Below are positions 46,660 through 58,188 of a stretch of DNA of 64,000 nt, piece by piece. Where the stretch lies: positions 94,547,827-94,611,826 of the forward strand of contig CM073891.1 in the NCBI GenBank assembly GCA_037176705.1, in the 5' to 3' direction. Position numbers and translations under genes: made by a program. The first letter of the stretch is position 1. Every line of letters begins with the position of its first letter. The notes beneath the pieces were generated by a model, which had not been told where the DNA came from, did not search any database, and saw only the letters and a program-made list of their open reading frames with translations. Origin of the DNA: Molossus alvarezi (lineage: Eukaryota; Chordata; Mammalia; Chiroptera; Molossidae).

Positions 46660-48977
46660 CCTTTAATTTTGTTGGCCAGAGGTTTTTGGGTTTTTTTTTG
46701 GGTAATGTTTTCTTTATGAATGCATTAATATTTCATTTGGTTAAAGCATTTGTCTGGTCAGAATGCCACTATTCAGCATGGAAGCATCAAACAGCTGTTG
46801 CTGTGCAGCATCTTTTCCAGGCACCAGGTTGACATCTGGACTCAGTATTTTGGTGTAAGAGGAATGGTTCTTGCTAATCATGTTGTCGTAGGATCATACA
46901 TCAAACAGGGCTGGGGGCTCTGTGTCTCTGCCAGTTGCATTCTGATCATTATTCACCCTGAGTTAATGCAAAGAAAATGATCTGCTTGGAGACCACAGGC
47001 TAATTCTTGGCCTACACATACTATTGGTTTCCCAAAGGACCAAATTTAAGTTTCTATATTTTTCCTAGATCGGTGTAAGTGATTTGGATGTGTGATGTTT
47101 GGCCAAATTATAAGGTAGTTAGGTGCCTTCTATGTTCATGCGGTTGCTTGTGGTTGGCACAATATAGTCTTAACTGTTTCTGGTGCAGTGGCAGGTGATT
47201 ATGCTTGATATGAATGATACATAATGAAAGTAAGGGGTGGAAACAGCCATAAAGTAGTATTTGCCAGTAAGATTTTTCAACTGTGATAGATGAAAAATCA
47301 AGCTTTGTGTTTATGAAATACACTTTGTCTTCTTGACTTTATTGGAAATATACCACATTTTTTTAATTCTTAAAAGGTATATCGTTCCCCATACCCCACA
47401 TTTTAACATCTCTGATTTCAGGATGAAACTTGGTCGTAACTGGCAGCTTTATTTTTAATCATGTATAAAATAATAGTGTCTTTTACAAGTAGCAACTTAG
47501 ATTTGATTAAACATGATGACTCTATTATGTATCATTATTTGATTCTAACCCCCACTGTGTCATCTCTTTCTACCAACTTGGAAAATTGCTTGGTAAATTT
47601 GGAACACTTCCTTCCGTTCCTTTGTTTCTAGCCTGGCCATTTACTAACAGTGTTACTCACTTCTGTCATTGGTGCATTTGTACACTTGGGATCATTTATT
47701 TAACACTTCAGAGTTTAAGTAACATTCGAGAATTGTAGGTGATGGAAAGATGCTATTTTAAGTGCATGGGAAGCATAATCTTCACAAATATAATAATGCA
47801 GAGAGACATTAGAGGAGAGGAGTGGAGCGCATATTTCAGTGAAAACTCATTTAGATTTAATGCTGTTTACCTTCACCAAGATAAAGAAAAAGCAGTAGCT
47901 GTGCCCTTGAATCTTAGACACTGAGACCTAGAGGAGACTATGAGAGGATGTGTCTTTTCTCACAAGTCAAAATTAGATTTTAACTACCTCAGATGAATGA
48001 TCCTTTTCCAAGTAAACAAAAGTTTAGTGTTTCCTCTCCCATTCTTTATTTTCATATGCTTGCAAAACCTTTCCTATAGACAGTGGACTTTGTGCCCTTA
48101 GTTCTAGAGATACCTCATTATTATATATATTATGTATGTATATATGTTATATATGTAAGAGGAAAAACATTACACTGTTTTTAAAATATATTTGGTAATT
48201 TTTAGGAATTGAAGTAATGGACTTTGTTAGATCTGGTGTCTTATTATACCAGGTCTAGATTCACTCCTAAAACATTAACCATATTCTACTTGTTATTAGA
48301 AATCATCAGAAAAACAATGCCTGTTTCTCATCTGTACTGCCACATTGCCAATGAATGTAAAAAGGGCATGTTAGAGAGCCATTTTGACGCTGTTTGTTTA
48401 TATGCTGCCTAGAAGTGAATTATGGAGCAAGTGGTTTCCGTTTTTTAAATTACTAAGTAATATACTCAACAGACATCTCCAGGCACTGTCTGGTAAGCAA
48501 ATCATATGAACCAGAGACATTTGTTTGCTGCATTTGCTTTGATAACAGAATGAACCCTCAGTCATCTGTCCCATCTCTGAGAGGTCATTTGAATCTCAGA
48601 TAATTTATGTCTTCATTTTCTTCCTTAGTGATATAATAGGTCTAATTACTTACTTTCAGTTAAGATATATATTTCACTATTTAACAATGAAACCTTTTCC
48701 ATTGGAAAATGTAGGGGATAAGAATCAAATTTTTATATTCTGAATTATGCCAAGCTTATTTGGTACACATTAGACACTTTGCCCTGGACTAAGATACATT
48801 CTAACAATAGTATTGTGCACATACAAACCCACTATATTTAATATATAAGATAATAAAACCTTTATAATGATGGGTTCAAAGAACAAGATTATTACTCAGA
48901 AGCACATTCACTTCTGACTTGAAAGTTACTTTTTTTTTCTTTTTTGATTATAAAAATAGTGTCTCAGCCCCCAAAAT
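46660..48977. other. Unassigned DNA
   Basis: No repeat recognised apart from an AT-rich (TATG/TA)n patch at about 48119-48157. No exon called. Confidence 0.5.
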
Positions 48978-48992
48978 TCAAGCAGTGTATTT

Positions 48993-49176
48993 ATGGATTT
49001 TAGAGAGAGGAAGAGGGAGAGAAAGAGAGGTCTGAGAGAGAAACATGGATTGGCTGCCTCCCGAACATGCCCCGAGGATCAAACCCGCAACCTGGGTATG
49101 TGCCCTGACTGGGGATCTAACCTACCTTTGGTGTATGGGGTGTCGCTCCAACCAACTGAGCCACACAGGGCAGGGC
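48993..49176 (-). mobile_element. Old bat SINE
   Basis: Minus-strand copy with GATTGGCTGCCTCCCGAACA, GACTGGGGATCTAACC and head complement CAACTGAGCCACACAGGGC. Flanked by TCAAGCAGTGTATTT (48978-48992) and TCAAGCAGTATATTT (49177-49191). Confidence 0.92.
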
Positions 49177-49399
49177 TCAAGCAGTATATTTGATAATGAA
49201 AGTTCTTATTTATTAATCAAAGGAAGTTATAGATGGAATAACGGTCAGGAATGTGTGCTGGAAACATAACTTTGAAATTAGAAAAAGACAAAAAGTTAAT
49301 TGCTTTTTGCTAGTCATTTTGAAGTTTTTGATTCAAGGTAAAATAGCTACAAGTGTGTATTTAGAAGTGAAGATCTTTTTTACTACATTATAAGTTCTA

Positions 49400-49800
49400 A
49401 TGTTGAGTACTGTGAATATGACATTATTTGGAAATAGGGTTTTGGCAGATGTAATCAAGTTAAGATGAGGTCATCCCAGCTTAGTCTGGGGTCCTAAATC
49501 CAATGACTGGTGTCCTCCTTGGAGTCTTCCTAAGAAGGGTAGGGCACAGACACACACAGATGAAGCAAGTCAGGTGACAACAGAGGCAGAGATTGGAGTG
49601 ACACAGCTGCAAGCAAGGCATTGCCAAGGATTCATGGCAATCATCAGAAACTAGGAAGGGACAAGAAGGACTCTTCTCTAGAGCCTTCAGAGGGAGCATG
49701 GCCCCGCGGACACCTTGATTTTGGACTTTGGCCTCTGAACCGTGAGGGAAACACGTTTGTGGTCATTGTTTTGGTAGCACTAGAAAGTATTACCTGTGCG
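49400..49800 (+). mobile_element. MaLR (MLT1-type) LTR relic
   Basis: Sense-strand MLT1-like text: GACATTATTTGGAAATAGGG, AGATGTAATCAAGTTAAGAT, GAGGTCATCC and ACACCTTGATTTTGGACTT. Diverged; ends approximate. Confidence 0.75.
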
Positions 49801-50524
49801 CCCTGTCCTTTGTTTATATTTTACATCTTGTGGTTAAGAATGACTTTTCTTCAAAAAAAAAACAAAAAGAAAAAACAAAACACACTCACAGTTTTTAAGT
49901 GAACATCATTTTAAGTGAACATCATCATCAAGGCATGTTAATTTGGATTTTCAAAATGTTGCTTTGAATAGTTCAGTCAATGTTAAAAGAATTGGCATTT
50001 CTGGAAATTGTGAGACTAGGATAATTTCCAGACAATTTCTCTCCTGTGTATATGGTTTCCCTTCATGCTTCACCCATGGGAGTAGCCTGACTGCCCCAGT
50101 GAAATTAGGAAGCATTTTTCTAGTTTCTCTGTTTACAGCTCTTCTGAAGCAGCTGTTTTCCAAGCATCTTGTTATTCTAACTGTATTCTCTCGTGTTGGC
50201 ATTGGTGAAACTTACTTGAGTAGTGAATGTAGAGCAGAGATAGTGGCATCTTAGGAGTTTTGTGGTCTCTGTTTCTTTCATGTGACCTTGTCATATGGTT
50301 ATGAGCAAACTGTTACGCAGCTCTTGTCTTTAGAGAGTAAGAATGACCCTTTAGATTAAATTAACTCAAAGAGGGTAAATTTTTTTTAAAAGGCAATTAA
50401 GCTAAAATTCCAAAGACCTTAACAAACTAGTTAGTATTTATGTAGATCTCTCTAAACTTCTGATAATTGTGGCTAATGTGTATGTTACTTTGTATTCTGA
50501 TACTTAAAACTGTTCATGCAACCA

Positions 50525-50890
50525 ATTTTTCCCTATTTTTACAAACAGCTTTATTGGGACATAATGGATATGCAGGGAAACGGCATATATTTAAAGTGTA
50601 CAATTTGATAAACTTTGAAATAATGCATATACCCATGAAACCATCACTACAATCAAGATAGCAAACATATTTGTTGCCCAGAACGTTTCCTTGTACCCAT
50701 TGTATCTCTTCCTTTCTTCCCTGCGCCACCCAACCACTGTTCTGCTTTCTGTCACTATAGATTAATTTGCATTTTCTAGTGTTTTATCTAAATGGAATCA
50801 TATAGTATGTACTCTTTTTAATCTAGGTTTTTTCATCTCAATATCATTATTTTAAGATTCAATAGTTCACTCCTTTTCTCTTTTTATATA
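50525..50890 (-). mobile_element. Ancient L1 3' end
   Basis: Antisense L1M/L1ME 3' text on the plus strand: ACAGCTTTATTGGGACATAA, TTTAAAGTGTACAATTTGAT, CCATCACTACAATCAAGATA and GGAATCATATAGTATGTACT. Confidence 0.85.
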
Positions 50891-51514
50891 TGTATGTTAA
50901 AACACATTTTCTTAAACTTCATTTTTTTAAATTCTAGAATATTGATCATTTTATGTCATACATTTATTTTCTTTTTACTGCTAGGCTTGAATCTTTTTTA
51001 ACTCTTTCTTTCTTAATTCTGTCCCCCTTTTATTTGTTTGATGTTTAATTATGGGATAAAACTGAAAGGTAATGGCAATACCTGTGAAACAAGCAAAATT
51101 CATGTTAAGAAACCAGCTCTGGTGATTGGTATCCTGACTCATCCGAGCCCAGCTAAAAAACCATCCCTTTAAACCTGCTTGTTCAACAAGCTGCTCCTTT
51201 GAAACAGTCATATAGATATTTTGGAAGCCTACTGTACATTAATAACTCCCCAGTGGCAAAACACTTGTGTTTGTTTTAGTGAAGAAGTTTAATCATTTCT
51301 GACGGTGAAAATTGGCTGTAACATGCACATTGGTAGGTATTCCATGAGGTGTGAATGATCTGGCTGGACTTCCCGTGTGTTGGTTTTGTTGTTAATTTAT
51401 AGTTTATATATGAATATACTGGTCCAGTGTGCATGTCTATTTCCAAAGATGCTGGCTGCTACTTCTTAGAACTCACAAGTGGCTTCGGTTTGAATAAAAG
51501 TGTTGATGGTTCCC

Positions 51515-51660
51515 AAGATGCCAGATACTGCTTCTAAGTACTTGACATATATTACAGATTTAATCCTACTAACAGTATGTGACTGGAAAGATTTGGTCTT
51601 TCCAGTTACAGATGAGGAAACTGAGGCACAGATATTTTAGTAAACTGCCAGAGTTTGAAG
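51515..51660 (-). mobile_element. MIR SINE relic
   Basis: Antisense MIR core and tail: GATGCCAGATACTGCTTCTA and ACAGATGAGGAAACTGAGGC on the plus strand. Confidence 0.82.
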
Positions 51661-52170
51661 AAAAAAATTATTTTCTGACATTATACCCTATTTAGAATCT
51701 GACTGTAGTATAGAATTACAATGCAGGATGAATAGTAGAAAACTATACATTTGTTCAGGGTGAAAAACAGTTCAAAAAGTTTATGGTGGTTACAAAGCAT
51801 GGATTTTATGACTGTAAGCAGGTAGGACTCTACTTAACCCACTGACCTCCAAGTATGAACAAGATGTTGTCAATACACTCTTTGATTCCAGAAGCCTACT
51901 GAACATTAAGAGCTCCTTGAAAAATGTGGTGCAAATATTCCCATATAGTTTGCTTTTCCTTTGAAACTGGAATTGTATTTTTATAGGAAACTGAACATTT
52001 TTAGGATTATCATCTGTTTCATCACAACAGGAATAGTACTACCTAATAGAAAATTTAGTGGTCTGTATAATGAACAGGTATTTCTTTTATTGTTTTATTA
52101 TTATTTTTTTTTCAATTACAGTTGACATACAGTATTATATTAATTTTAGGCATTCATCCCGGTGATTAGA

Positions 52171-52906
52171 CACACTGTAACCTCGGATTTCGAACTTAAT
52201 TTGTTTTGGAAGGCTGTTTAAGAAGCAGTTTGTTTGAAAAAGGAATCTTTTTTTTTTTCTTACTAGAAATAATGTAAATTGAATGAATTTGTTCCCAAAT
52301 GATTCTGCTTTGACCTTTCTTATGTACAATACATGCCTGATATACTGTTTAATCCGTCAACAAAGGATTCTTTTTTTAAAATTTATAAAACCAACCCCTA
52401 GCCTTACACAAATCACTTTTGGCACTCTTTCAAGTGGTGTATTTCAGGTCAGCATACAGCATCTTCGCCTTTTCACTTATCACTGCCTCTGGAAATGCTG
52501 TCACCAGCTAACTTATCCAATTCAGCAACAGTTTTTCTACCTCTTCAGTTGCCTGTGATTGGTTCTTTTACACCCTTAATAACATTAGCACTCTTGATGG
52601 CCTCTTGATGTTTTAAAATTGTGCTAATCATCCATTTCAACAAAAGCAAAAAAACCAAAACAAAACAAAACCACAAAAATATTCACAGCACAATTTCCTG
52701 AGATGTTAACAAAGCAAGGTTTAGCTGTAAATGGACTCATAATGGCCCATTCTCTCCTTTGCTTGTGGTCTGAGAGATCCTCTTTGTCATGGTTGTGAGG
52801 TTCAGAACCGGAAGTTAAAATGGAGACCTTTTTTCCTTGAACAACTTGGTTGAGAACTGAATTGTTTCAGATGGGAGATGTTTAAGAACTGAAGTTTGAC
52901 TGTGTA
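52171..52906 (-). mobile_element. Tigger-like transposon relic
   Basis: The ends CACTGTAACCTCGGATTTCG and, inverted, CACAGTCAAACTTCAGTTC form diverged terminal repeats. Antisense text around 52480-52545 gives a short CENP-B-type helix-turn-helix relic (EEVEKLLLNWI, LAGDSIS), as in pogo/Tigger transposases. The element interrupts the HAL1 3' UTR, so it appears to have inserted there. Confidence 0.6.
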
Positions 52907-53110
52907 CTTTCCAAGTGATCTTCCTGATAAATCTCGTATGCATGTAACACAGGACATACATAGTTATTAGAATATCAGTGACTACGTTCCCTATGCTGTA
53001 CTTTACATCCTCATAACTACTCTATAACGCAATTCGTATTTCTTAATCATGTCACCTTTTCCACTCATACCCCCAAGTTTCCTCCCATCTGGCAACTATC
53101 AAAATGTTCT

Positions 53111-54174
53111 CTATGAGTCTCTCTCTTTTCTGCTTGTCTGTTTATTTTGTTTTTTAGATTCAGTTGTTGATAGGTACGTAGTTATTGTGAATTTGTTTTT
53201 CAGATTCTTCTTTTCTTCTCCCTTTAACATTTCATATAATACTGGTTTGGTGGTGATAAACTCCTTTAGCCTTTTCTTGTCTGGGAAGCTCTTTATATGT
53301 CCCTTGATTCTAAATGACAGTTTTGCTAGGTAGAATAATCTTGGTTGTAGAACCTTGCTTTTTATCACTTGGAATATTTCTTGCCAGTTCCTTATGCCTG
53401 CAAAGTTTCTGTTGAGAAATCAGCTGACAATCTTTTGGACACTCCCTTGTAGGTAACCAACTGCTTTTCTCTTGCTGGTTTTAAGATTCTCTCTTTGGCC
53501 CTGGCCAGTTTGGCCCAGCGGTTGAAGCATCAGCCTGCGGAGAGTCCTGGGTTCAGTTACCGCCAGGGGCACATACCCCCAGACCCCCCCCCCCCCCAAC
53601 AGATTCTCTTTAAACTTTTGCATTATAATTATGTTGTGTCTTGGTGTGGGCCTCTTCGGGTTCATCTTGTTTAGGACTCTTTGTGCTTCTTGGACTTATA
53701 AGTCTATTTCCTTCACCAGAAGTTTTCTGTCATTTTTTTCAAATAGGTTTTTAATTTCTTGCTCTCTCTCTTCTTCTGGCACCCCTATGATGTGAATGTT
53801 GGTATGCTTGAAGTTGTCCAATAAGACTCCTTACACTATCTTCATTTTTTTAAGTTCCTTTTTTTTTTTTTGCTGTTATGAATAGGTTTTGTTTTTTGCT
53901 TCCTTATATGCCAAACTGCTGATTTGATTCTTGGCTGCATCTTCTTTACTGTTGATTCCCTGTAAATTATTTTTTATTTCGGCTAGTGTATCCTTCATTT
54001 CTGATTCTTTTTTATGGTTTCTAGGTTCTTGTTCATGCTGTTGAAGTTCTAACTAATAACCCATTGTTTTGAACTCTGTAGTTGGTGTAGTTTGCTTGTC
54101 TCCATTTCATTTACTTCTTTTTCTGGAGTTTTATACTATTCTTTCATTTGGAATCTGTTTCTTTGTCTCTGCAT
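53111..54174 (-). pseudogene. HAL1 ORF1 relic
   Basis: Encodes the L1-type RNA-binding protein, the only protein HAL1 elements have; their copying depends on L1 ORF2 supplied in trans. The ATG at 54174 (MQRQRNRFQMKE) is followed at once by a stop. The C-terminal domain persists at 53368-53111 (LQPRLFYLAKLSFRIKGHIK, FITTKPVLYEML). A SINE (53497-53600) and indels break the frame. The open frame runs past the usual ORF1 end into the inter-ORF and 3' UTR text (FTITTYLSTTESKK). Confidence 0.75.
53497..53600 (+). mobile_element. 3'-truncated SINE ending in poly-C
   Basis: Head GGCCCTGGCCAGTTTGGCCC, B-box GGGTTCAGTTACC and the start of the body, then CATACCCCCAGA followed by a run of about 15 C. 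There is no CT body or A-tail. AGATTCTCTCTTT (left) and AGATTCTCTTTAA (right) still flank it like a duplication. Confidence 0.85.
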
Positions 54175-55561
54175 TTTGGCTGCTTCCGTATATTTGTTTC
54201 TGTGTATTAGGCAGAGCTGCTGTGCCTCCTGGACTTGGTAGAATGGCCTTGTGTAGTTAGTGTCCTGTAGGGTCTAGTGGCACTGCCTCCCAGTTCACAT
54301 GAGCTGTTCATTCCAGGTACGCCCCATGTGGGTTGTGTGCACTGTCCTGTTGTACGTGAGCCTTGATTGCTGTTGATATCACTGGGAGGAATTGACCACT
54401 AGGACAATTGTCTTTGAAGACTTGCTGTGACTACAGCAGAGGAGCTGCTGTGCACAGCTGACCCTACAGAGCAGAATTTGCTTCAGTGCTTGCTGAGTTC
54501 TTAGTATGTCACTCATGGAGGTAGTAGGGTTATAATCTGGCATGATCTGAGGTTGTCAACTGGGTACACTGGCTCTGGGGCCTCCTGGGAGGTACAAGGT
54601 CAGCCCTCGCCTGTGTCATGCCCAGGTCCACCTGGCACAAGCTACAGAGCAATCTGTGGATGGCTGCTACTTGTGTTAATCTTGGAAGTGCCCAGAAGAG
54701 GCCACGCTACAAACCAAAGCCAGCTTTTCTTGGGCCTGGGTCCACTTAGCAACAGGTATGGGGTATGCAGAGGGAAGATGCTGCTTGTTTGAGAGAAGTT
54801 AAGAAAGTTTGAAGCATGAGTCAACAGAGTCCATCTGTATGGAAAAGCCACTGGATATGGCTTTGGTAGGCCTGCAAGTTGATGGAGGCAGGGTCTCAGG
54901 GAATTACCAGGGCAGGGTAAATAGTGAGAGCTAGGTGTGTATGGTGGCGGTGGGGTGGGGTTCAGAAAAGAAACAATGGCCTTTGCCAGCACTTTGGTAG
55001 AAAACACCCTGATGCTAAACATTTCAGTTCCTCCCTGTATGTCCCTGGTTTTTATTCAAACTGCTGTCCCAGTGCTAGAGCACAGAGGGAGTGAGTCCAA
55101 ATAAGTCTGTGCATGGGCCCTACAAGAAACTGCCTAGGACTCCAGCAGTAGTCTGTCTCTCTCAACCTGCTGGTTTTTACAACCAGAAGCTATAGGGACT
55201 TCTCCCCCTGACCCTGGAACCCTGGACTGTGAGGCCTGGGGTGGGCCTGGGACCCATTGCATGTCAGGGAGAACCATCATAGGCAAGATATGCCTCCCGA
55301 TTTTTACCACATGTGGGTGTGGTACCAGCCCGTTCCATGGCTCCACCCGTCCTACCAGTCTTGAGGTGGTTTCTTCCTTAAATGCCTAGTTGTAGGACTT
55401 CCATTCAGCTAGATTTCAGATGGTTCCGAATGTTGGTTGTTCTGTAGTTTAGTTGTAATTTTGATGTGGTTGTGGGAGGATATGAGTACTGCGTTTACCT
55501 ACATTGCCACCTTGACTGGAAGTTGAACAGGTATTTCTAAGCCCCACCTCCCTTATTTTGT

Positions 55562-55786
55562 TAATCCTCACTTGAGAATATTTTTTCCATTGACTTATAG
55601 AGAAGAAGTGGGGGATGGGGGCATAACTGTGAGAGAAAAATGTCAGTTGATTGCCTCCTGCATGTGCCCCAACTGGGGCCAGGGATTGAACTTCCAATTC
55701 ACGTACATGCCCTTGATTGGGAATCAAGCCTGCAACCTTTCCGTGCATGGGCCCACGCTCTAACCACTGAACCATCCAGGCCAGGG
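55562..55786 (-). mobile_element. VES-type SINE, older copy
   Basis: Minus-strand copy from AATCCTCACTTGAGAATATT to ACCATCCAGGCCAGGG, more diverged than its right neighbour. Confidence 0.88.
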
Positions 55787-55802
55787 CTCTAACTCTACTT
55801 TT

Positions 55803-56039
55803 TTTTTTTTTATCCTCACCCTAGGACATTTTTCGATATTTTGTTCAGATAGAGTGGGAGGGGGAGAGAGAGAGAAAAACATCGACGTGAAAGGGACACA
55901 TCGAATGGTTGCCACCCACATGACCCAACCAGGGCTGGGGACAAACTGTAACTGAGGTACATGCCCTTAGCAGGAACCGAACCCGGGTCTCTCTGGACCA
56001 CAGGCTGACGCTCTAACCACTGAGCCAAACCGGCCAGGG
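55803..56039 (-). mobile_element. VES-type SINE, young copy
   Basis: Minus-strand copy with a perfect 14-bp duplication CTAACTCTACTTTT (55789-55802) and CTAACTCTACTTTT (56040-56053). It sits immediately next to the preceding SINE in the same orientation. Confidence 0.95.
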
Positions 56040-56053
56040 CTAACTCTACTTTT

Positions 56054-56655
56054 TAATCAGCACATGAATTTATATTGACCTGTTCGTCTTTTGACCAAAT
56101 TAGCATAAAGTCTTCATTGAATTGGCTCCTTTCCTGTTGTTCTAGGTCAAAACCTGGTGAGATCTGAGTAATTCATTTGTTTGGGTTGACCTCAAGCAGG
56201 GCATAACTCGTGAAATTACTCCAACAAGTCTGCCTGTTTTTCGTAGGATTTTTAATGTTTCAACTTTGACTATTTATTGAAACTAAAGTTAATAGTTTAT
56301 TTGTTTTATTGTTTCCTTTAAGAAGATGGGAAATATATGTGGCAGTGATGCTTTAAATTAGAAAGGTGTTAGGTGAATTTTTGTATCTTGTTGGTTACAC
56401 AGCGGTATGTAGTTTCCTGGGCAAAATGAGACCATTTTAATAAAATATTCCTATTAACCAGTAAAGAAATCCTCTACTTAATACCTTTCTTGGAGATAGT
56501 GTAGAAAAGGCTTTTAAGTGTTAAATAAAATGTGCTAACGTGATATTACGTGTGTCTATGGTGTAGTGATGAAATTAAGGTGAGAATGTGTGTGTGTACA
56601 TGTGTGTGTATGTGCATGCACGTGCGGTTCCAGTTACTGTGCCATTTAGACATCC
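56054..56655. other. Unassigned DNA with a TG-rich run
   Basis: A short imperfect (TG)n/(CATG) run at about 56586-56626 precedes the retroviral LTR. Nothing else recognised. Confidence 0.55.
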
Positions 56656-56658
56656 AGG

Positions 56659-56871
56659 TGTTATAATGTGTCAGCGAGATAACCAGAAATACATGGCCAA
56701 ATTGTAAAGGAGCTCTTTATTCTCACCGGCAGGCGGCGGGGGCATAGTCTCCACTCAGATCAGCAGCTTAGATTCTTCTTGCTGTCCTATTTTAAAGCCT
56801 CCTTTTGCCCCCTCCCTCAGAGGACAATAGTGGGTGTGAGGTCCAAATGAGCATTATTCACCGGGCTCACA
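56659..56871 (-). repeat. ERV 3' LTR (outer end of U3 uncertain)
   Basis: On the plus strand it begins TGTTATAATG and parallels the other LTR up to ACCGGGCTCA. The AATAAA complement (TTTATT) is at 56716-56721. Beyond 56871 the two copies are not alike. The purine-rich complement of 56872-56960 could be a polypurine tract or replaced U3. Confidence 0.7.
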
Positions 56872-57227
56872 TCCCCCAGCATCCCCCAGCTTTTCTTCTC
56901 CTCCTCCCTACTCAGACCTACACATTCCTGCTTCCCTCCACCTTCTCCCTTTCCCTGTGACTTTACTGAACATTACCTGCCTCTTGGGAGTTCAGTAAGT
57001 TTGGTGTAACCTAAGTGGGTAGTCTGATGCAGATGGTTGACTAAAGTCCAACCTAGAGCCTCTGGGACTAACAACCTCCCATCAGGCAGTGTCTACCGTC
57101 CATTGATTTCTTTAATGGCTTGTTTCTGCTTGGCTAGGTCATTTTCTGGCCTAGTGTATCTGGAGAGGCCCCATTGGTTTTAGGCCTACTTCTCGAGCTT
57201 CCTGGTGCGGCAGATTTTCCTGTGCCT

Positions 57228-57620
57228 CTACAAAGTTCCCTCTTTGATGTCCTTCCTGGCCGAGGTTAATAATCCTTGTTCCCTGTAGATGGCGCTGTGC
57301 ACGTGCGCTGTGGCAAAGGCATATCTGCTGTCAGTATAGATGGTTACCAACTTTCCCTTGCCCCATCGGAGAGCCTGGATTAGTGTTATGAGTTCAGCCA
57401 GTTGGGCTGAAGTTCCCCTATTCAAGGACTGTGACCAGATGACATGATCCTGAGTTACCACTGCTGCCCCAGCATACCTGATTTCTTCCTGGATATAGCT
57501 GCTCCTGTCTGTGAACAATACCTCATCTGATGATGGCAGTGGAACATCCTTGAGGTCTGGGCAGGCTGTCTACACTATGTCGATTACCTCCAGGCAGACC
57601 TGTAGAGGTTTCTCCTAGTC
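57228..57620 (-). pseudogene. ERV pol fragment: RNase H domain
   Basis: A 96-codon open frame (57518-57228) matches the gammaretroviral RNase H layout: an aspartate in FTDRSS (glycine usual where R stands), a glutamate in [10 protein letters not shown], and an aspartate in [14 protein letters not shown]. In retroviruses this domain removes the RNA strand during reverse transcription. Upstream related text (57518-57620) is broken by a stop and frame slips, and the connection to a polymerase domain is lost. Inactive. Confidence 0.85.
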
Positions 57621-57969
57621 ATCTTCTGGAGGCAGGCTGGCAGGATTGCCGGCCAATGGCCTGGAGTGGCGCCAGCAATTGAACAGTAACTGGAGAAGAT
57701 CACGTTCGCGTAGGGGGTATGGGCACTGCAGCATGACCAGAAACGAATGAGTCATAGTGTTTTTCCCAAGGTCTTTAGTCCTCTTTGAAGTTCAGGTGCA
57801 GGTTAGGGACCCATTGGCTCGGTCAGGACTGAGTTGCTGCACCAGTATGCTCTATACCTGACTTTGCCCCTGTCTTTTTTATCCCTAATCAGGACCTAGG
57901 CCTGCCATCCTGACCCTTCCTAGGGTGATCCTTCTCCATGGGCCCTGTTTCCCTTAAGGCTGCCTTTTT

Positions 57970-58188
57970 TTTTTTTTTTTTAAATCAGACAGAGTGGGAG
58001 GGAGAGGGAGAGAGAGAGAGAGAGAAACCTCGATGTGAGAGAGTCACATGAAGTGGCTGCCACCCACACGACCCCACTGGGGCCCGGGACAAACCGCAAC
58101 CGAGGCACATGCCCCCAGCAGGAACCGAACCCGGGCCTCTCCGGTTTGTGGGCCGACGCTCTAACTGCTGAGCCAAACTGACCAGGGC
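57970..58188 (-). mobile_element. VES-type SINE inside the ERV
   Basis: Minus-strand copy with a T-run tail, flanked by AAGGCTGCCTTTT (from 57956) and AAGGCTGCTTTTA (from 58189). It dates after the provirus. Confidence 0.94.

Larger units (their letters stand above)
52086..55523 (-). mobile_element. HAL1-type half-LINE element
   Basis: Both ends carry the identical 15-bp duplication TGAACAGGTATTTCT (52071-52085 and 55524-55538). Read on the minus strand it has a 5' UTR with a YY1-like CAAGGTGGCAATG about 10 nt from the end, ORF1 (54174 leftward), a short inter-ORF segment with the first few ORF2-like codons, then directly an L1M-type 3' UTR (53150-52086; plus strand CCCTATGCTGTACTTTACAT, TTACAGTTGACATACAGTAT). 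The whole of ORF2 is missing. Minus the Tigger and SINE insertions it is about 2.6 kb, near the usual HAL1 size as I recall it. Confidence 0.85.

Noticed and set aside
53111..54270. Old L1 fragment simply truncated at both ends
   Set aside because: The 3' UTR to its left and the matching 15-bp duplications at 52071 and 55524 show one insertion lacking ORF2.
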